Origin: JBLFWJ01 sp047611425 | Lineage (GTDB): Bacteria > Bacteroidota > Bacteroidia > UBA10329 | Assembly: GCA_047611425.1 (NCBI GenBank) | Contig: JBLFWJ010000132.1 | Span: 1 to 9,645, forward strand | DNA: 9,645 bases | Reading direction: 5' to 3' | Part shown: in pieces, positions 1 to 5,753 of the stretch | How positions within the stretch are numbered: the first letter of the stretch is position 1 | Layout of the letters: the number at the start of each line of letters is the position of its first letter | Made by a program: the position numbers and the translations under genes | The notes under the pieces: model-generated | What the model was told of the DNA's origin: nothing | What the model saw: only the letters and a program-made list of their open reading frames with translations | Database searches by the model: none

Positions 1-1
1 C

Positions 2-433
2 TTGCCTTGGCAGGCGATGGGTGAATACTTAAGCCGTGGAATGGTGACTTATTCCATCAAGCAGAATCCAAACTTGCCAGTAGGTACACCGATCAACTGT
101 ACTGCAGCCATCTACTTCGATTACAATGAACCAGTGATTACAAACACTGCGGTCAACACGATTTTCGAAGAAGTTGGAACCAACGATTTGGAAGGTGATT
201 TCAGCCTGAATGTTTATCCAAATCCAAGTACCGGAGCATTCAATCTGCAACTACCTGCAGAAGCGGGAACCGTTCAAATGACCACAGTTTATGACATGAT
301 GGGCAGAACAGTTCATTTTGAATCTTCGAATGATTTGCGCTTAGATCTTTCCAATCTGGATAATGGACACTACCTGTTGCTGGCAGAAACTAATAAAGGA
401 TCTTACCGCCAGAAGTTGGTGATTAGAAAGTAA
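2..433 (+). CDS. C-terminal part of a secreted/surface protein with a type A T9SS sorting domain (5' end outside window)
   Basis: This is the last 143 codons of a larger gene. The reading frame is open from the first bases of the window, and the apparent TTG start is simply where the window begins. Residues about 5-55 end in a stretch (INCTAAIYFDYNEPVITNTA) that resembles the segment preceding the tail in many large Bacteroidota adhesin-like or repeat-domain proteins. Residues about 66-143 form a type A type IX secretion sorting domain: the YPNPSTGAFNL motif, a VYDMMGRTV core strand, LDNGHYLLL and the terminal KLVIRK. In this family the tail directs export across the outer membrane through the T9SS and is then cleaved, with the cargo released or attached to the surface. 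What the cargo does cannot be told because its catalytic or binding region lies upstream of the window. The gene is closed by a strong intrinsic terminator. Confidence 0.9.
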   Translation: MPWQAMGEYLSRGMVTYSIKQNPNLPVGTPINCTAAIYFDYNEPVITNTAVNTIFEEVGTNDLEGDFSLNVYPNPSTGAFNLQLPAEAGTVQMTTVYDMMGRTVHFESSNDLRLDLSNLDNGHYLLLAETNKGSYRQKLVIRK

Positions 434-455
434 ATTCAACCCCTTACAATAACTG

Positions 456-492
456 AATCCGGATGATCAATTAGGTCATCCGGATTTGTTTT
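456..492 (+). terminator. Rho-independent terminator of the T9SS-tail gene
   Basis: A perfect 11-bp inverted repeat (AATCCGGATGA at 456-466 and TCATCCGGATT at 476-486) has a 9-nt loop and is followed by TGTTTT. It starts 22 bp after the stop codon at 431-433. The stem is GC-rich in the middle and a T-run follows on the plus strand, as expected for intrinsic termination of the upstream gene. No minus-strand gene ends here, so one-directional use is the simplest reading. Confidence 0.85.
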
Positions 493-626
493 ACCCCACG
501 ATTACTTCAGCTACTTGTACCCACTGAAAAGTGAATCACTGAACATCCGTTCACAAAGCGTGTTAACCCTCATATCCCAACTTAGTAAACACCTACTTTC
601 GAGGCCAGTTATTGCCACAATCCAGA

Positions 627-1865
627 ATGCTAGCTTACAACCTTATCCTTTACGGAACGCTGTTCTTAATTGCTTACGCATACCGGCCAGTATTTCTCTT
701 GACCAAAGAATTGAAGACACGACCTAAGTGGGTCTGGAGAATTCTGTTCTTAGCTACAAGTTTGTTCATTTATGGATGCACCGCATTCTTTGCAACGCAT
801 CGTGAAGAGTACAAAGACGTACAATGGGTATGGGATTTCACAATAGTAGGCGCCATCACATTGGCAGTCACCCTGCTTTCGATTTGCATTTTACAGTTTA
901 TTGCTGATTTGACCTTACTCGGTAAAAGAGCGGTAAAAGGGCCAGCAGAACGAGATGAAAATGGAAACAAAATCAGCCGAGGCACCTTCCTGAATAAGGT
1001 GGCACTTGGCGTAGGGGCAATCATGCTTGGGTCTTTTTTGTGGGGAACAACAAAGGGCATTTACGGCTGGAGGATTCTCAAGAATCAGTTGTCCTTCGAC
1101 AATCTCCCGAAAGCGTTTGATGGGATGAAGATTGTTCAGATTTCGGACCTACATCTTGGAAGCTTTAACAAGAAATTTGGGCCATTAGAAGAAGCGGTTG
1201 AAATGATAAATGAGCTGGAGCCAGACTACATCGTATTCACCGGTGATCTGGTGAACGAAAGTCCAGATGAAGCTGAGCCTTGGATCAATGTGTTTTCCAA
1301 GCTTAAGGCGAAGAAAGGGAAGTTCTCAGTACTAGGAAACCATGACTATGGTTGGGGAACCACCTCTGAAGAAGATAAAGTAAAGAACAGTATTGGCGTA
1401 GCTGAAATCAACCGAAAAATGGGTTTTCAGGTAATGCTGAATGAGCATACGATCCTAGAACATGAAGGTGAAAAGATCGGATTGGTAGGTGTTGAGAATT
1501 GGGGCTATTCTGAGAAGAATTGGTTTCCCACAAAGGGGGATTACAAAGCCTCGGTTAAGGGTATGGAGGACGTTCCTTTTAAAATTCTGCTAAGCCACGA
1601 CCCAACGCATTGGGATCACCATATTCTGGAAAAAGAAAATGTTGACCTAACCTTGGCCGGCCATACACATGGCGGCCAAATGGGAATATCAATCCCCGGT
1701 TTATTGGAGATTAGCGCTGCAAAACTCTTTTACGATAGATATGCCGGCCTTTATTCAAAAGGCAAACAGCATCTTTATGTAAATCGTGGAATGGGATTCT
1801 TGATCTTTCCAGGGCGGGTTGGCATGCCGCCAGAGATTACGTTGCACGAGTTGAATCGGGCCTGA
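627..1865 (+). CDS. Membrane-anchored metallophosphoesterase (YkuE/YaeI-like)
   Basis: A 412-residue protein with four likely N-terminal transmembrane helices (about residues 4-22, 36-55, 72-93 and 122-140) followed by a calcineurin-like metallophosphoesterase domain. All canonical metal-binding blocks are present: SDLHLG (D174, H176), FTGDLVN (D207), LGNHDYG (N238, H239), LLSHDP (H324) and AGHTHGGQ (H346, H348). The GNHDYGWG and HGGQMG context and the closing MGFLIFPGRVGMPPEI match the YkuE/YaeI branch, some members of which act on lipid-linked phosphates such as UDP-2,3-diacylglucosamine. The substrate here is not determinable. The frame is open back to about 567 and a TTG lies at 612, but the ATG at 627 is preferred because it begins directly with the first hydrophobic helix. 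The stop is 8 bp from the end of hipA, which is convergent. No terminator is visible between the two genes. Confidence 0.88.
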   Translation: MLAYNLILYGTLFLIAYAYRPVFLLTKELKTRPKWVWRILFLATSLFIYGCTAFFATHREEYKDVQWVWDFTIVGAITLAVTLLSICILQFIADLTLLGKRAVKGPAERDENGNKISRGTFLNKVALGVGAIMLGSFLWGTTKGIYGWRILKNQLSFDNLPKAFDGMKIVQISDLHLGSFNKKFGPLEEAVEMINELEPDYIVFTGDLVNESPDEAEPWINVFSKLKAKKGKFSVLGNHDYGWGTTSEEDKVKNSIGVAEINRKMGFQVMLNEHTILEHEGEKIGLVGVENWGYSEKNWFPTKGDYKASVKGMEDVPFKILLSHDPTHWDHHILEKENVDLTLAGHTHGGQMGISIPGLLEISAAKLFYDRYAGLYSKGKQHLYVNRGMGFLIFPGRVGMPPEITLHELNRA

Positions 1866-1873
1866 TTTAGACA

Positions 1874-3097
1874 TTAACCGCTCAAATACTTCGCGATAAG
1901 TTTTTTAGACGTTGGAGAAACGTTTGCTTCGGAAGCAAAAGTTGCCCAATTACTAATGGCGTTTTCTACCTCATCAATTACACGTTCATATTTTTTCAAG
2001 TCGAATTCTGCTGCAAGTTGCGATAGGTGAGAACGTTTTGGTGATTGTCCTTCACCCATAACCGTAGTGCTTTGCTGCCCGCCAGGTCCGAAGGAAAAAG
2101 TAAGGTCGTAAGCCGGTGCAAACCTCCAGTTGCCTATTTCGTTCATCAGGAATGAAAAATTCTTGGAGTGATCATCACGATTGTGCGCCAACACATTAAA
2201 ACAGCAGAGCTTAAAAACCTTCTCTAATTCTCGATGGTCATGGGTGAGATACAGGGTCCTATTCATCAGATCACTATAATCGAGACTTGGATAGCGATGG
2301 CTAGAATGTAAAAGACCAGCGGCCGTATGCGTATGCAATCGATCTTCGCCTTGTCGATCGAAACGGGAAGTGCCGAAGTACCGTCCTCGATTTCCGCTAA
2401 ACAATTGGGTTTCAGTCATTTCTACATTGGCAGCTTTGGCCATGAGAGCGTACGCGTATTCAATTTGTGCAATATCCGGTGGATCTGAAGAAGACGGGAA
2501 TTTGATAATCCAGGGCTCAGAATGTGCTGGTAGATTATCCGTTCCTGAAATGAGCGAATTTGTGTTGCGATCATAACCGACCAAGATCTTTGGCCTTGCC
2601 CCAGCCGATGACCCACCAAACGCCTGCAGTCGTTCTATCACTTCAGTCACGCTGCCTTTCAAAACTTCATCTACATCCTGTGCTATAGCGTCCAGCTTAA
2701 TGGTCTCAATTTCTTGGGTTTCAAAGTGCTGCTCTGGTGAATAAATTAACGCACCCATTCCTCTTTTCCCTACAAAGGACAGGCGGTCAAGAGCAGTAAG
2801 AGATTGGTGCGCAACGTTTCTGTCGCGCATGGCCCTATCAATCAACAATTTGCCCCAACCATCTGGTAGAGAATCATTGAAAACTCCGAAAAGGCCATCA
2901 AATGTTGTGTCTTCGTTCCTGATCAATCCACTTTTTAACGGAAGATTGAAAGGCGAAATCTGAATTCCAGATTCCATGAAACGGGCATCGTACTCGAAGT
3001 AAGTTCGACCATCTTTGGTAGCCAATTTCCCAACGAGAGTTTCCGTTTTCTTAAAACGAAGAGAAACGTTAAGTATGTCAATATGCCGAAATTTCAT
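1874..3097 (-). CDS. hipA: HipA-family serine/threonine kinase toxin
   Basis: A full-length (407 aa) HipA kinase, the toxin of a type II toxin-antitoxin pair. HipA of E. coli phosphorylates glutamyl-tRNA synthetase and induces growth arrest; the target here is unknown. The N-terminal subdomain spans about residues 15-110, with the family motif FNDSLPDGWGKLL at 73-85. The kinase core has GGSSAGARPK (161-170), where S163 aligns with the autophosphorylated, ATP-pocket-ejecting serine of E. coli HipA (SIAGAQEK). It also has the nucleotide-binding lysine in WIIKF (K199), the catalytic loop HNRDDHSKNFSF (D308 aligned by the DxHxKN pattern, N313) and the metal-binding PAYDLTFSF (D331). Nothing essential seems lost, so the kinase is probably active. 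It starts 2 bp after the hipB stop, which supports co-transcription and tight coupling to the antitoxin. It is a single full-length chain, unlike the split HipBST systems. Confidence 0.93.
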   Translation of the reverse strand: MKFRHIDILNVSLRFKKTETLVGKLATKDGRTYFEYDARFMESGIQISPFNLPLKSGLIRNEDTTFDGLFGVFNDSLPDGWGKLLIDRAMRDRNVAHQSLTALDRLSFVGKRGMGALIYSPEQHFETQEIETIKLDAIAQDVDEVLKGSVTEVIERLQAFGGSSAGARPKILVGYDRNTNSLISGTDNLPAHSEPWIIKFPSSSDPPDIAQIEYAYALMAKAANVEMTETQLFSGNRGRYFGTSRFDRQGEDRLHTHTAAGLLHSSHRYPSLDYSDLMNRTLYLTHDHRELEKVFKLCCFNVLAHNRDDHSKNFSFLMNEIGNWRFAPAYDLTFSFGPGGQQSTTVMGEGQSPKRSHLSQLAAEFDLKKYERVIDEVENAISNWATFASEANVSPTSKKLIAKYLSG

Positions 3098-3099
3098 CG

Positions 3100-3366
3100 C
3101 TATGTGTTGAACAGTTCGTCAATCGATTTTGGGCCAATTTCCTTCGGAAGCAACAGGTTTTCGAATTCCGAAATATGTTCAAGCGTAACAGCAATTTTTA
3201 ATAACGACTCTAATGAAATTTTACCAGTGGATTCGAACCTCTTGAGGCTGCCCAGCGATACTCCAGAACGATCTGCCAATTGTTGTTGGGAAAGCTTTTT
3301 CTGGGTGCGAAGTTTCCTGCATCTCTCTGCAAGGCCTTTTGCTACATGAGTGATCGGCTTGAACAT
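3100..3366 (-). CDS. hipB: HipB-like XRE-family antitoxin and autorepressor
   Basis: An 88-residue DNA-binding antitoxin. Residues about 12-62 form an XRE/Cro-type helix-turn-helix (LSQQQLADRSGVSLGSLKRFESTGKISLESLLKIA), with the recognition helix around SLGSLKRFES. The C-terminal 25 residues would contact HipA or dimerise. Proteins of this family neutralise HipA and, with it, repress their own promoter. The ATG at 3364-3366 is chosen. An in-frame TTG at 3387 would add seven residues, but it lies inside the predicted -7 promoter box and operator, so it is unlikely to be transcribed as coding sequence. hipA begins 2 bp after its TAG stop. Upstream are two matching inverted repeats, described separately, that are good candidates for its binding sites. 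Confidence 0.9.
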   Translation of the reverse strand: MFKPITHVAKGLAERCRKLRTQKKLSQQQLADRSGVSLGSLKRFESTGKISLESLLKIAVTLEHISEFENLLLPKEIGPKSIDELFNT

Positions 3367-3367
3367 T

Positions 3368-3387
3368 TTAGCTGATATAATAGCCAA
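3368..3387. promoter_or_regulatory. Putative HipB operator O2 (TTAGCT-N8-AGCCAA)
   Basis: An inverted repeat with 6-bp arms, one mismatch and an 8-bp spacer: TTAGCT at 3368-3373 and AGCCAA at 3382-3387. It sits immediately before the hipB ATG and covers the predicted transcription start, where a bound repressor would block initiation. The arm-N8-arm layout is the same as that of the known E. coli HipB operator (TATCC-N8-GGATA), although the bases differ. Confidence 0.6.
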
Positions 3388-3392
3388 ATATA
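3385..3392 (-). promoter_or_regulatory. Bacteroidota-type -7 promoter element for hipBA
   Basis: On the minus strand these bases read TATATTTG, a perfect match to the Bacteroidota -7 consensus TAnnTTTG. The position predicts a start of transcription near 3378-3380 and a leader of about 12-14 nt before the ATG at 3366. No clear -33 TTTG is seen. That region is occupied by operator O1. Confidence 0.55.
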
Positions 3393-3408
3393 CCCAATAT
3401 ATTCTAGG

Positions 3409-3428
3409 TTAGCTAATATTTTAGCTAT
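3409..3428. promoter_or_regulatory. Putative HipB operator O1 (TTAGCT-N8-AGCTAT)
   Basis: The same arm-N8-arm design as O2: TTAGCT at 3409-3414, spacer AATATTTT, AGCTAT at 3423-3428, with one mismatch in the outermost base. Read differently, it contains a perfect 7-bp inverted repeat TAGCTAA/TTAGCTA (3410-3416 and 3421-3427). Its start is exactly 41 bp from the start of O2, about four helical turns, so two bound dimers would face the same side of the DNA. It overlaps the expected -33 region of the hipBA promoter. Confidence 0.6.
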
Positions 3429-3460
3429 AAACATCAAGCAAGAAAACGTTAAAAAAAGAA

Positions 3461-4336
3461 TTAATCCTTTCCGAATCCAACCAACAACTGCTTGAAAAAG
3501 GAGTGTTTTGGGAATTTCTCGATGCCATCAAACCCTAGTTCATACGTACCATCCTCACTTTGAGGGATGTAGTTGGTTTTGAATATATAATCCCAAAGAC
3601 TAAGGCTGATACCAAAATTCACACCCATCACTTTACTATTAGGCAACTCCTTAGCATGATGGTACAAGTGCATTACTGAGTTGTTGATCAGATACTTCAA
3701 CGGCCCCCAAGTGATACGCACATTAGCATGATTCAGATGGCCAATTGTGATAGCGATGAAGTGAACGAAAAAGGCTTGTTCTGGCTCGAAACCACCGACC
3801 AACATTACGGCCAATGTCTTAAGTGGCTTGTAAAGTAAATTCTCCATCCAGTGGTATCGAAGATGCGCTGCAAAGCCCATTTCCACTACAGAGTGGTGTA
3901 CACGATGAAATCTCCAGAAGATGGGAAAACGATGAAGCAGAACATGTGTAAACCACTGTACAAAGTCATTCAGGATAAAGAAGATAAGCAGTCCGGCCCA
4001 AGGTGACACACTTGTCAAATCAATTAGACTTAACGACTGAAGTGTTATTCCGAAGGAACCGAAAACTGAACCTAGTGCAGCATACAACCCTGTTATCGCT
4101 AATCCGAAAATGAAAAAGTTGAAGAACATGTAGAATCCATCCAACCAAAAGTCTTTACGAATGGCGGACTGTCTCTTCCTCCAAGGAAACATCATTTCCA
4201 ATGACCACACGATCAACGAAATGAAAATGAGACCATAAAAGTAATTCTGATACCAAGGCTTGTAATCGTAGTTCAGGGTCACCTCGCTTATGAGGTAGCC
4301 CAAGTACTCGGAATATGCTGTCAGAATTGCGTCCAT
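3461..4336 (-). CDS. Fatty acid hydroxylase/sterol desaturase-family integral membrane protein
   Basis: A 291-residue membrane protein with hydrophobic segments at about residues 33-50, 67-90, 112-130 and 172-195. It carries the histidine clusters that hold a di-iron centre in this superfamily: HVLLH (H131, H135), HRVHH (H144, H147, H148), HLRYH (H158, H162), HLNH (H200, H203) and HLYHH (H223, H226, H227). The cluster HxxxH-HxxHH-HxxHH is intact, so oxygen-dependent hydroxylation or desaturation of a lipid is likely. The substrate cannot be assigned; carotenoid, sterol and sphingolipid hydroxylases, as well as many uncharacterised bacterial members, share this pattern. The ATG at 4336 is supported by the preceding stop-rich, non-coding stretch. 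The gene lies 87 bp downstream of the thioredoxin gene on the same strand, with an inverted repeat between, and 94 bp before the hipB ATG. It may be its own transcription unit. Confidence 0.87.
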   Translation of the reverse strand: MDAILTAYSEYLGYLISEVTLNYDYKPWYQNYFYGLIFISLIVWSLEMMFPWRKRQSAIRKDFWLDGFYMFFNFFIFGLAITGLYAALGSVFGSFGITLQSLSLIDLTSVSPWAGLLIFFILNDFVQWFTHVLLHRFPIFWRFHRVHHSVVEMGFAAHLRYHWMENLLYKPLKTLAVMLVGGFEPEQAFFVHFIAITIGHLNHANVRITWGPLKYLINNSVMHLYHHAKELPNSKVMGVNFGISLSLWDYIFKTNYIPQSEDGTYELGFDGIEKFPKHSFFKQLLVGFGKD

Positions 4337-4360
4337 TCTTATCGTGATTGGTGGTTCAGA

Positions 4361-4384
4361 CTACGAAGTACAGGTAGTTCGTAG
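4361..4384. repeat. Inverted repeat between thioredoxin and hydroxylase genes
   Basis: A perfect 7-bp inverted repeat, CTACGAA (4361-4367) and TTCGTAG (4378-4384), with a 10-nt spacer, lies in the 87-bp gap between the thioredoxin stop and the hydroxylase start. No T-run follows on the minus strand, so it is not a textbook terminator. It could be a weak stem-loop at the 3' end of the sulfur operon mRNA or a binding site for a regulator of the hydroxylase gene. Confidence 0.45.
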
Positions 4385-4423
4385 CTAGAGTTGGTGCGTG
4401 ATGTCACTCAATTCACAAAGGGT

Positions 4424-4720
4424 TTACCCATGTTGATTGATGACTTTCTTCAGGTCTCTTGCAGAAACTACTCCGCTCTGCCTCCACTTTATTTTTCCCT
4501 TCTTGAACAGAATTAAAGTCGGAACACCTTGGATTTTATACTTCTGCGCGACCATCTTATTTCGATCAACATCGATCTTCAAGATCCGAGCCTTGTCTCC
4601 AATTTTACCACCCAATTCTTTCAATATAGGTTGCATCATCTTGCACGGGCCGCACCATGTTGCGTAGAAATCAACTAGTACAGGTTTCTCCCCATTTATG
4701 ACCTTGTTAAAATCAGCCAT
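4424..4720 (-). CDS. Small cytoplasmic thioredoxin
   Basis: A 98-residue thioredoxin-fold protein with no signal peptide. The redox site is ATWCGPCKMM (C23, C26) and the cis-proline loop is QGVPTLILF. The domain spans nearly the whole chain, and the length is that of the short thioredoxins common in Bacteroidota. The ATG at 4718-4720 gives the usual MADFNKVING start and overlaps the preceding haem-protein gene by 8 bp. A GTG at 4748-4750, with an AGGAG nine bases upstream, would add ten residues but deepen the overlap to 38 bp, so it is the less likely choice. As the last gene of the TSUP-persulfide dioxygenase operon it plausibly reduces persulfides or the rhodanese and cysteine sites oxidised during sulfide handling. 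That role is inferred from context. Confidence 0.88.
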   Translation of the reverse strand: MADFNKVINGEKPVLVDFYATWCGPCKMMQPILKELGGKIGDKARILKIDVDRNKMVAQKYKIQGVPTLILFKKGKIKWRQSGVVSARDLKKVINQHG

Positions 4721-5342
4721 CTCCGTTCTGAAAATCCACGACCCAAGCACCCCTAAGATCTCCTAGTTTCAAACCCGTGGCTTTATCCTTTGGGTAAAGG
4801 CTATCCATTACCGTGACCAACTCAGGCATCATCTCGTCCTTCATACCATGGCAAGTGAGGCATGGCGCATCAACCAAAATTGGCTCATAATATTTTGATT
4901 GTCCTGTATGAAGCGCAAGGAGTGTGCTTGATGACATATTTCCATTCATTCGACCGTTATCGAATCTCTGCAAAACATTGAATCCGCCTCCATCAGGAAT
5001 GTTGGCCGGTACTCTGTTGTTGGTGGAAATTCGATTGATTTTCACACCATGTCTTGCAGCCAAATCATCCACAAGACCCGTTGCGTGAACATTACAAAAC
5101 TTCACTGCCTCTATTGGACCATTTTCCTGTAACGCGGACATTAAACTCGTCTTCAGCATATTTTTTGCCGTGTCTAGTATTGCTTTGCCAAGTGCATTAA
5201 ACTCGGCAGATTCTTCAGGGGTTATCTGATGATCGTTTGATGTACCCTCATAATCTGAATCTCCTTTTTCATTTCCGCTTCCGCAACTATAAAATGCAGC
5301 TACAACGCACAGTATGACTCCAAATACAATTGATTTTTTCAT
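4713..5342 (-). CDS. DUF3365 (Tll0287-like) c-type haem lipoprotein
   Basis: A 209-residue exported protein. Residues 1-20 form a lipoprotein signal (MKKS, a hydrophobic core, then FYSC with the lipid-modified C20), followed by an acidic, low-complexity linker to about residue 40. The rest matches the DUF3365/Tll0287-like family, a PAS-like fold that binds haem: EAVKFCNVHA near 78-87, ISTNNRVPAN, and one CLTCH haem c motif (C161, C164, H165) in DAPCLTCHG, closing with the family signature DKATGLKLGDLRGAWVV. Such proteins are thought to sense redox state or small ligands. The ATG overlaps the TAA of the rhodanese lipoprotein gene (TAATG), a translational coupling arrangement, and the 3' end overlaps the thioredoxin start. 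Its presence in a persulfide operon suggests sensing or electron transfer in the envelope, but this is not shown. Confidence 0.85.
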   Translation of the reverse strand: MKKSIVFGVILCVVAAFYSCGSGNEKGDSDYEGTSNDHQITPEESAEFNALGKAILDTAKNMLKTSLMSALQENGPIEAVKFCNVHATGLVDDLAARHGVKINRISTNNRVPANIPDGGGFNVLQRFDNGRMNGNMSSSTLLALHTGQSKYYEPILVDAPCLTCHGMKDEMMPELVTVMDSLYPKDKATGLKLGDLRGAWVVDFQNGDG

Positions 5343-5737
5343 TATTCAGGTTTTACTGTAGTTCGTTTTTCATCATTCCAGCCATCCATACCAGCTCCCA
5401 TATCATAAACTTCCTTAAAGCCAGCTTTCTGCATTTGGGTTGCGGCTTTTGCACTTCGTCCTCCTCGCTTGCAGGTAACAATAACAGGTTGGTCCTTGTC
5501 CATCGTTTCCAGATAACTCGCGAAGTCATCATCATAGAAGTTTTTGAGAACTGCTCCTTCAATCACGCCTTCATTCCACTCATCCGGAGTTCTAACATCA
5601 AACATAGCGATATGGCCTTTGTCAAGCTGTTGAGCTACTTGCTCGGGACTAAGAATATTGCCTTTGTTCTGCCCAACCGAGCATGCAGTCTGCACTACAA
5701 GTGCAAGAACTACGAGAATAATTGATGGTGTTTTCAT
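5342..5737 (-). CDS. Single-domain rhodanese lipoprotein
   Basis: A 131-residue envelope rhodanese. The ATG at 5735-5737 is chosen because it opens a clear lipoprotein signal peptide (MKTPSIILVVLALVVQTAC, C19), and it lies 16 bp after the dioxygenase stop. The longer in-frame extension back to 5815 runs inside the upstream gene and is rejected. The rhodanese domain covers residues about 28-125: FDVRTPDEW near 46-54 and the active loop CKRGGRS with catalytic C89, a six-residue loop typical of sulfurtransferases. It would carry sulfane sulfur as a cysteine persulfide on the periplasmic side of a membrane. It sits between the persulfide dioxygenase and the haem lipoprotein and ends in a 1-bp stop-start overlap with the latter. 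Confidence 0.9.
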   Translation of the reverse strand: MKTPSIILVVLALVVQTACSVGQNKGNILSPEQVAQQLDKGHIAMFDVRTPDEWNEGVIEGAVLKNFYDDDFASYLETMDKDQPVIVTCKRGGRSAKAATQMQKAGFKEVYDMGAGMDGWNDEKRTTVKPE

Positions 5738-5753
5738 TTTTTGAATTGATGGT

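Noticed and set aside
530..540. Short palindrome AGTGAATCACT upstream of the phosphoesterase gene
   Set aside because: Five-base arms in AT-rich DNA arise often by chance, and no second copy was found nearby.
594..601. TACTTTCG as a -7 promoter box for the phosphoesterase gene
   Set aside because: It matches TAnnTTTG in all but one base and the position is suitable, but the mismatch and the lack of a -33 element leave it too weak to annotate.
770..1060. 96-codon minus-strand frame inside the phosphoesterase gene
   Set aside because: It is antisense to the membrane helices of an intact gene; no start signal or domain was seen.
3367..3387. Seven-residue N-terminal extension of HipB from a TTG
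   Set aside because: The TTG is part of the -7 box and of operator O2, and would fall upstream of the expected transcript start; the ATG at 3366 is sufficient.
1874..3430. hipBA as part of a mobile island
   Set aside because: No integrase, transposase, flanking direct repeats or tRNA were seen, and base composition does not obviously differ from neighbours, so transfer is possible but unsupported.
5330..5725. 131-codon open frame on the plus strand opposite the rhodanese lipoprotein gene
   Set aside because: It lies opposite a gene with clear catalytic motifs, shows no recognisable domain, and is rich in Phe, Ser and Ile as expected from the complement of a coding frame.
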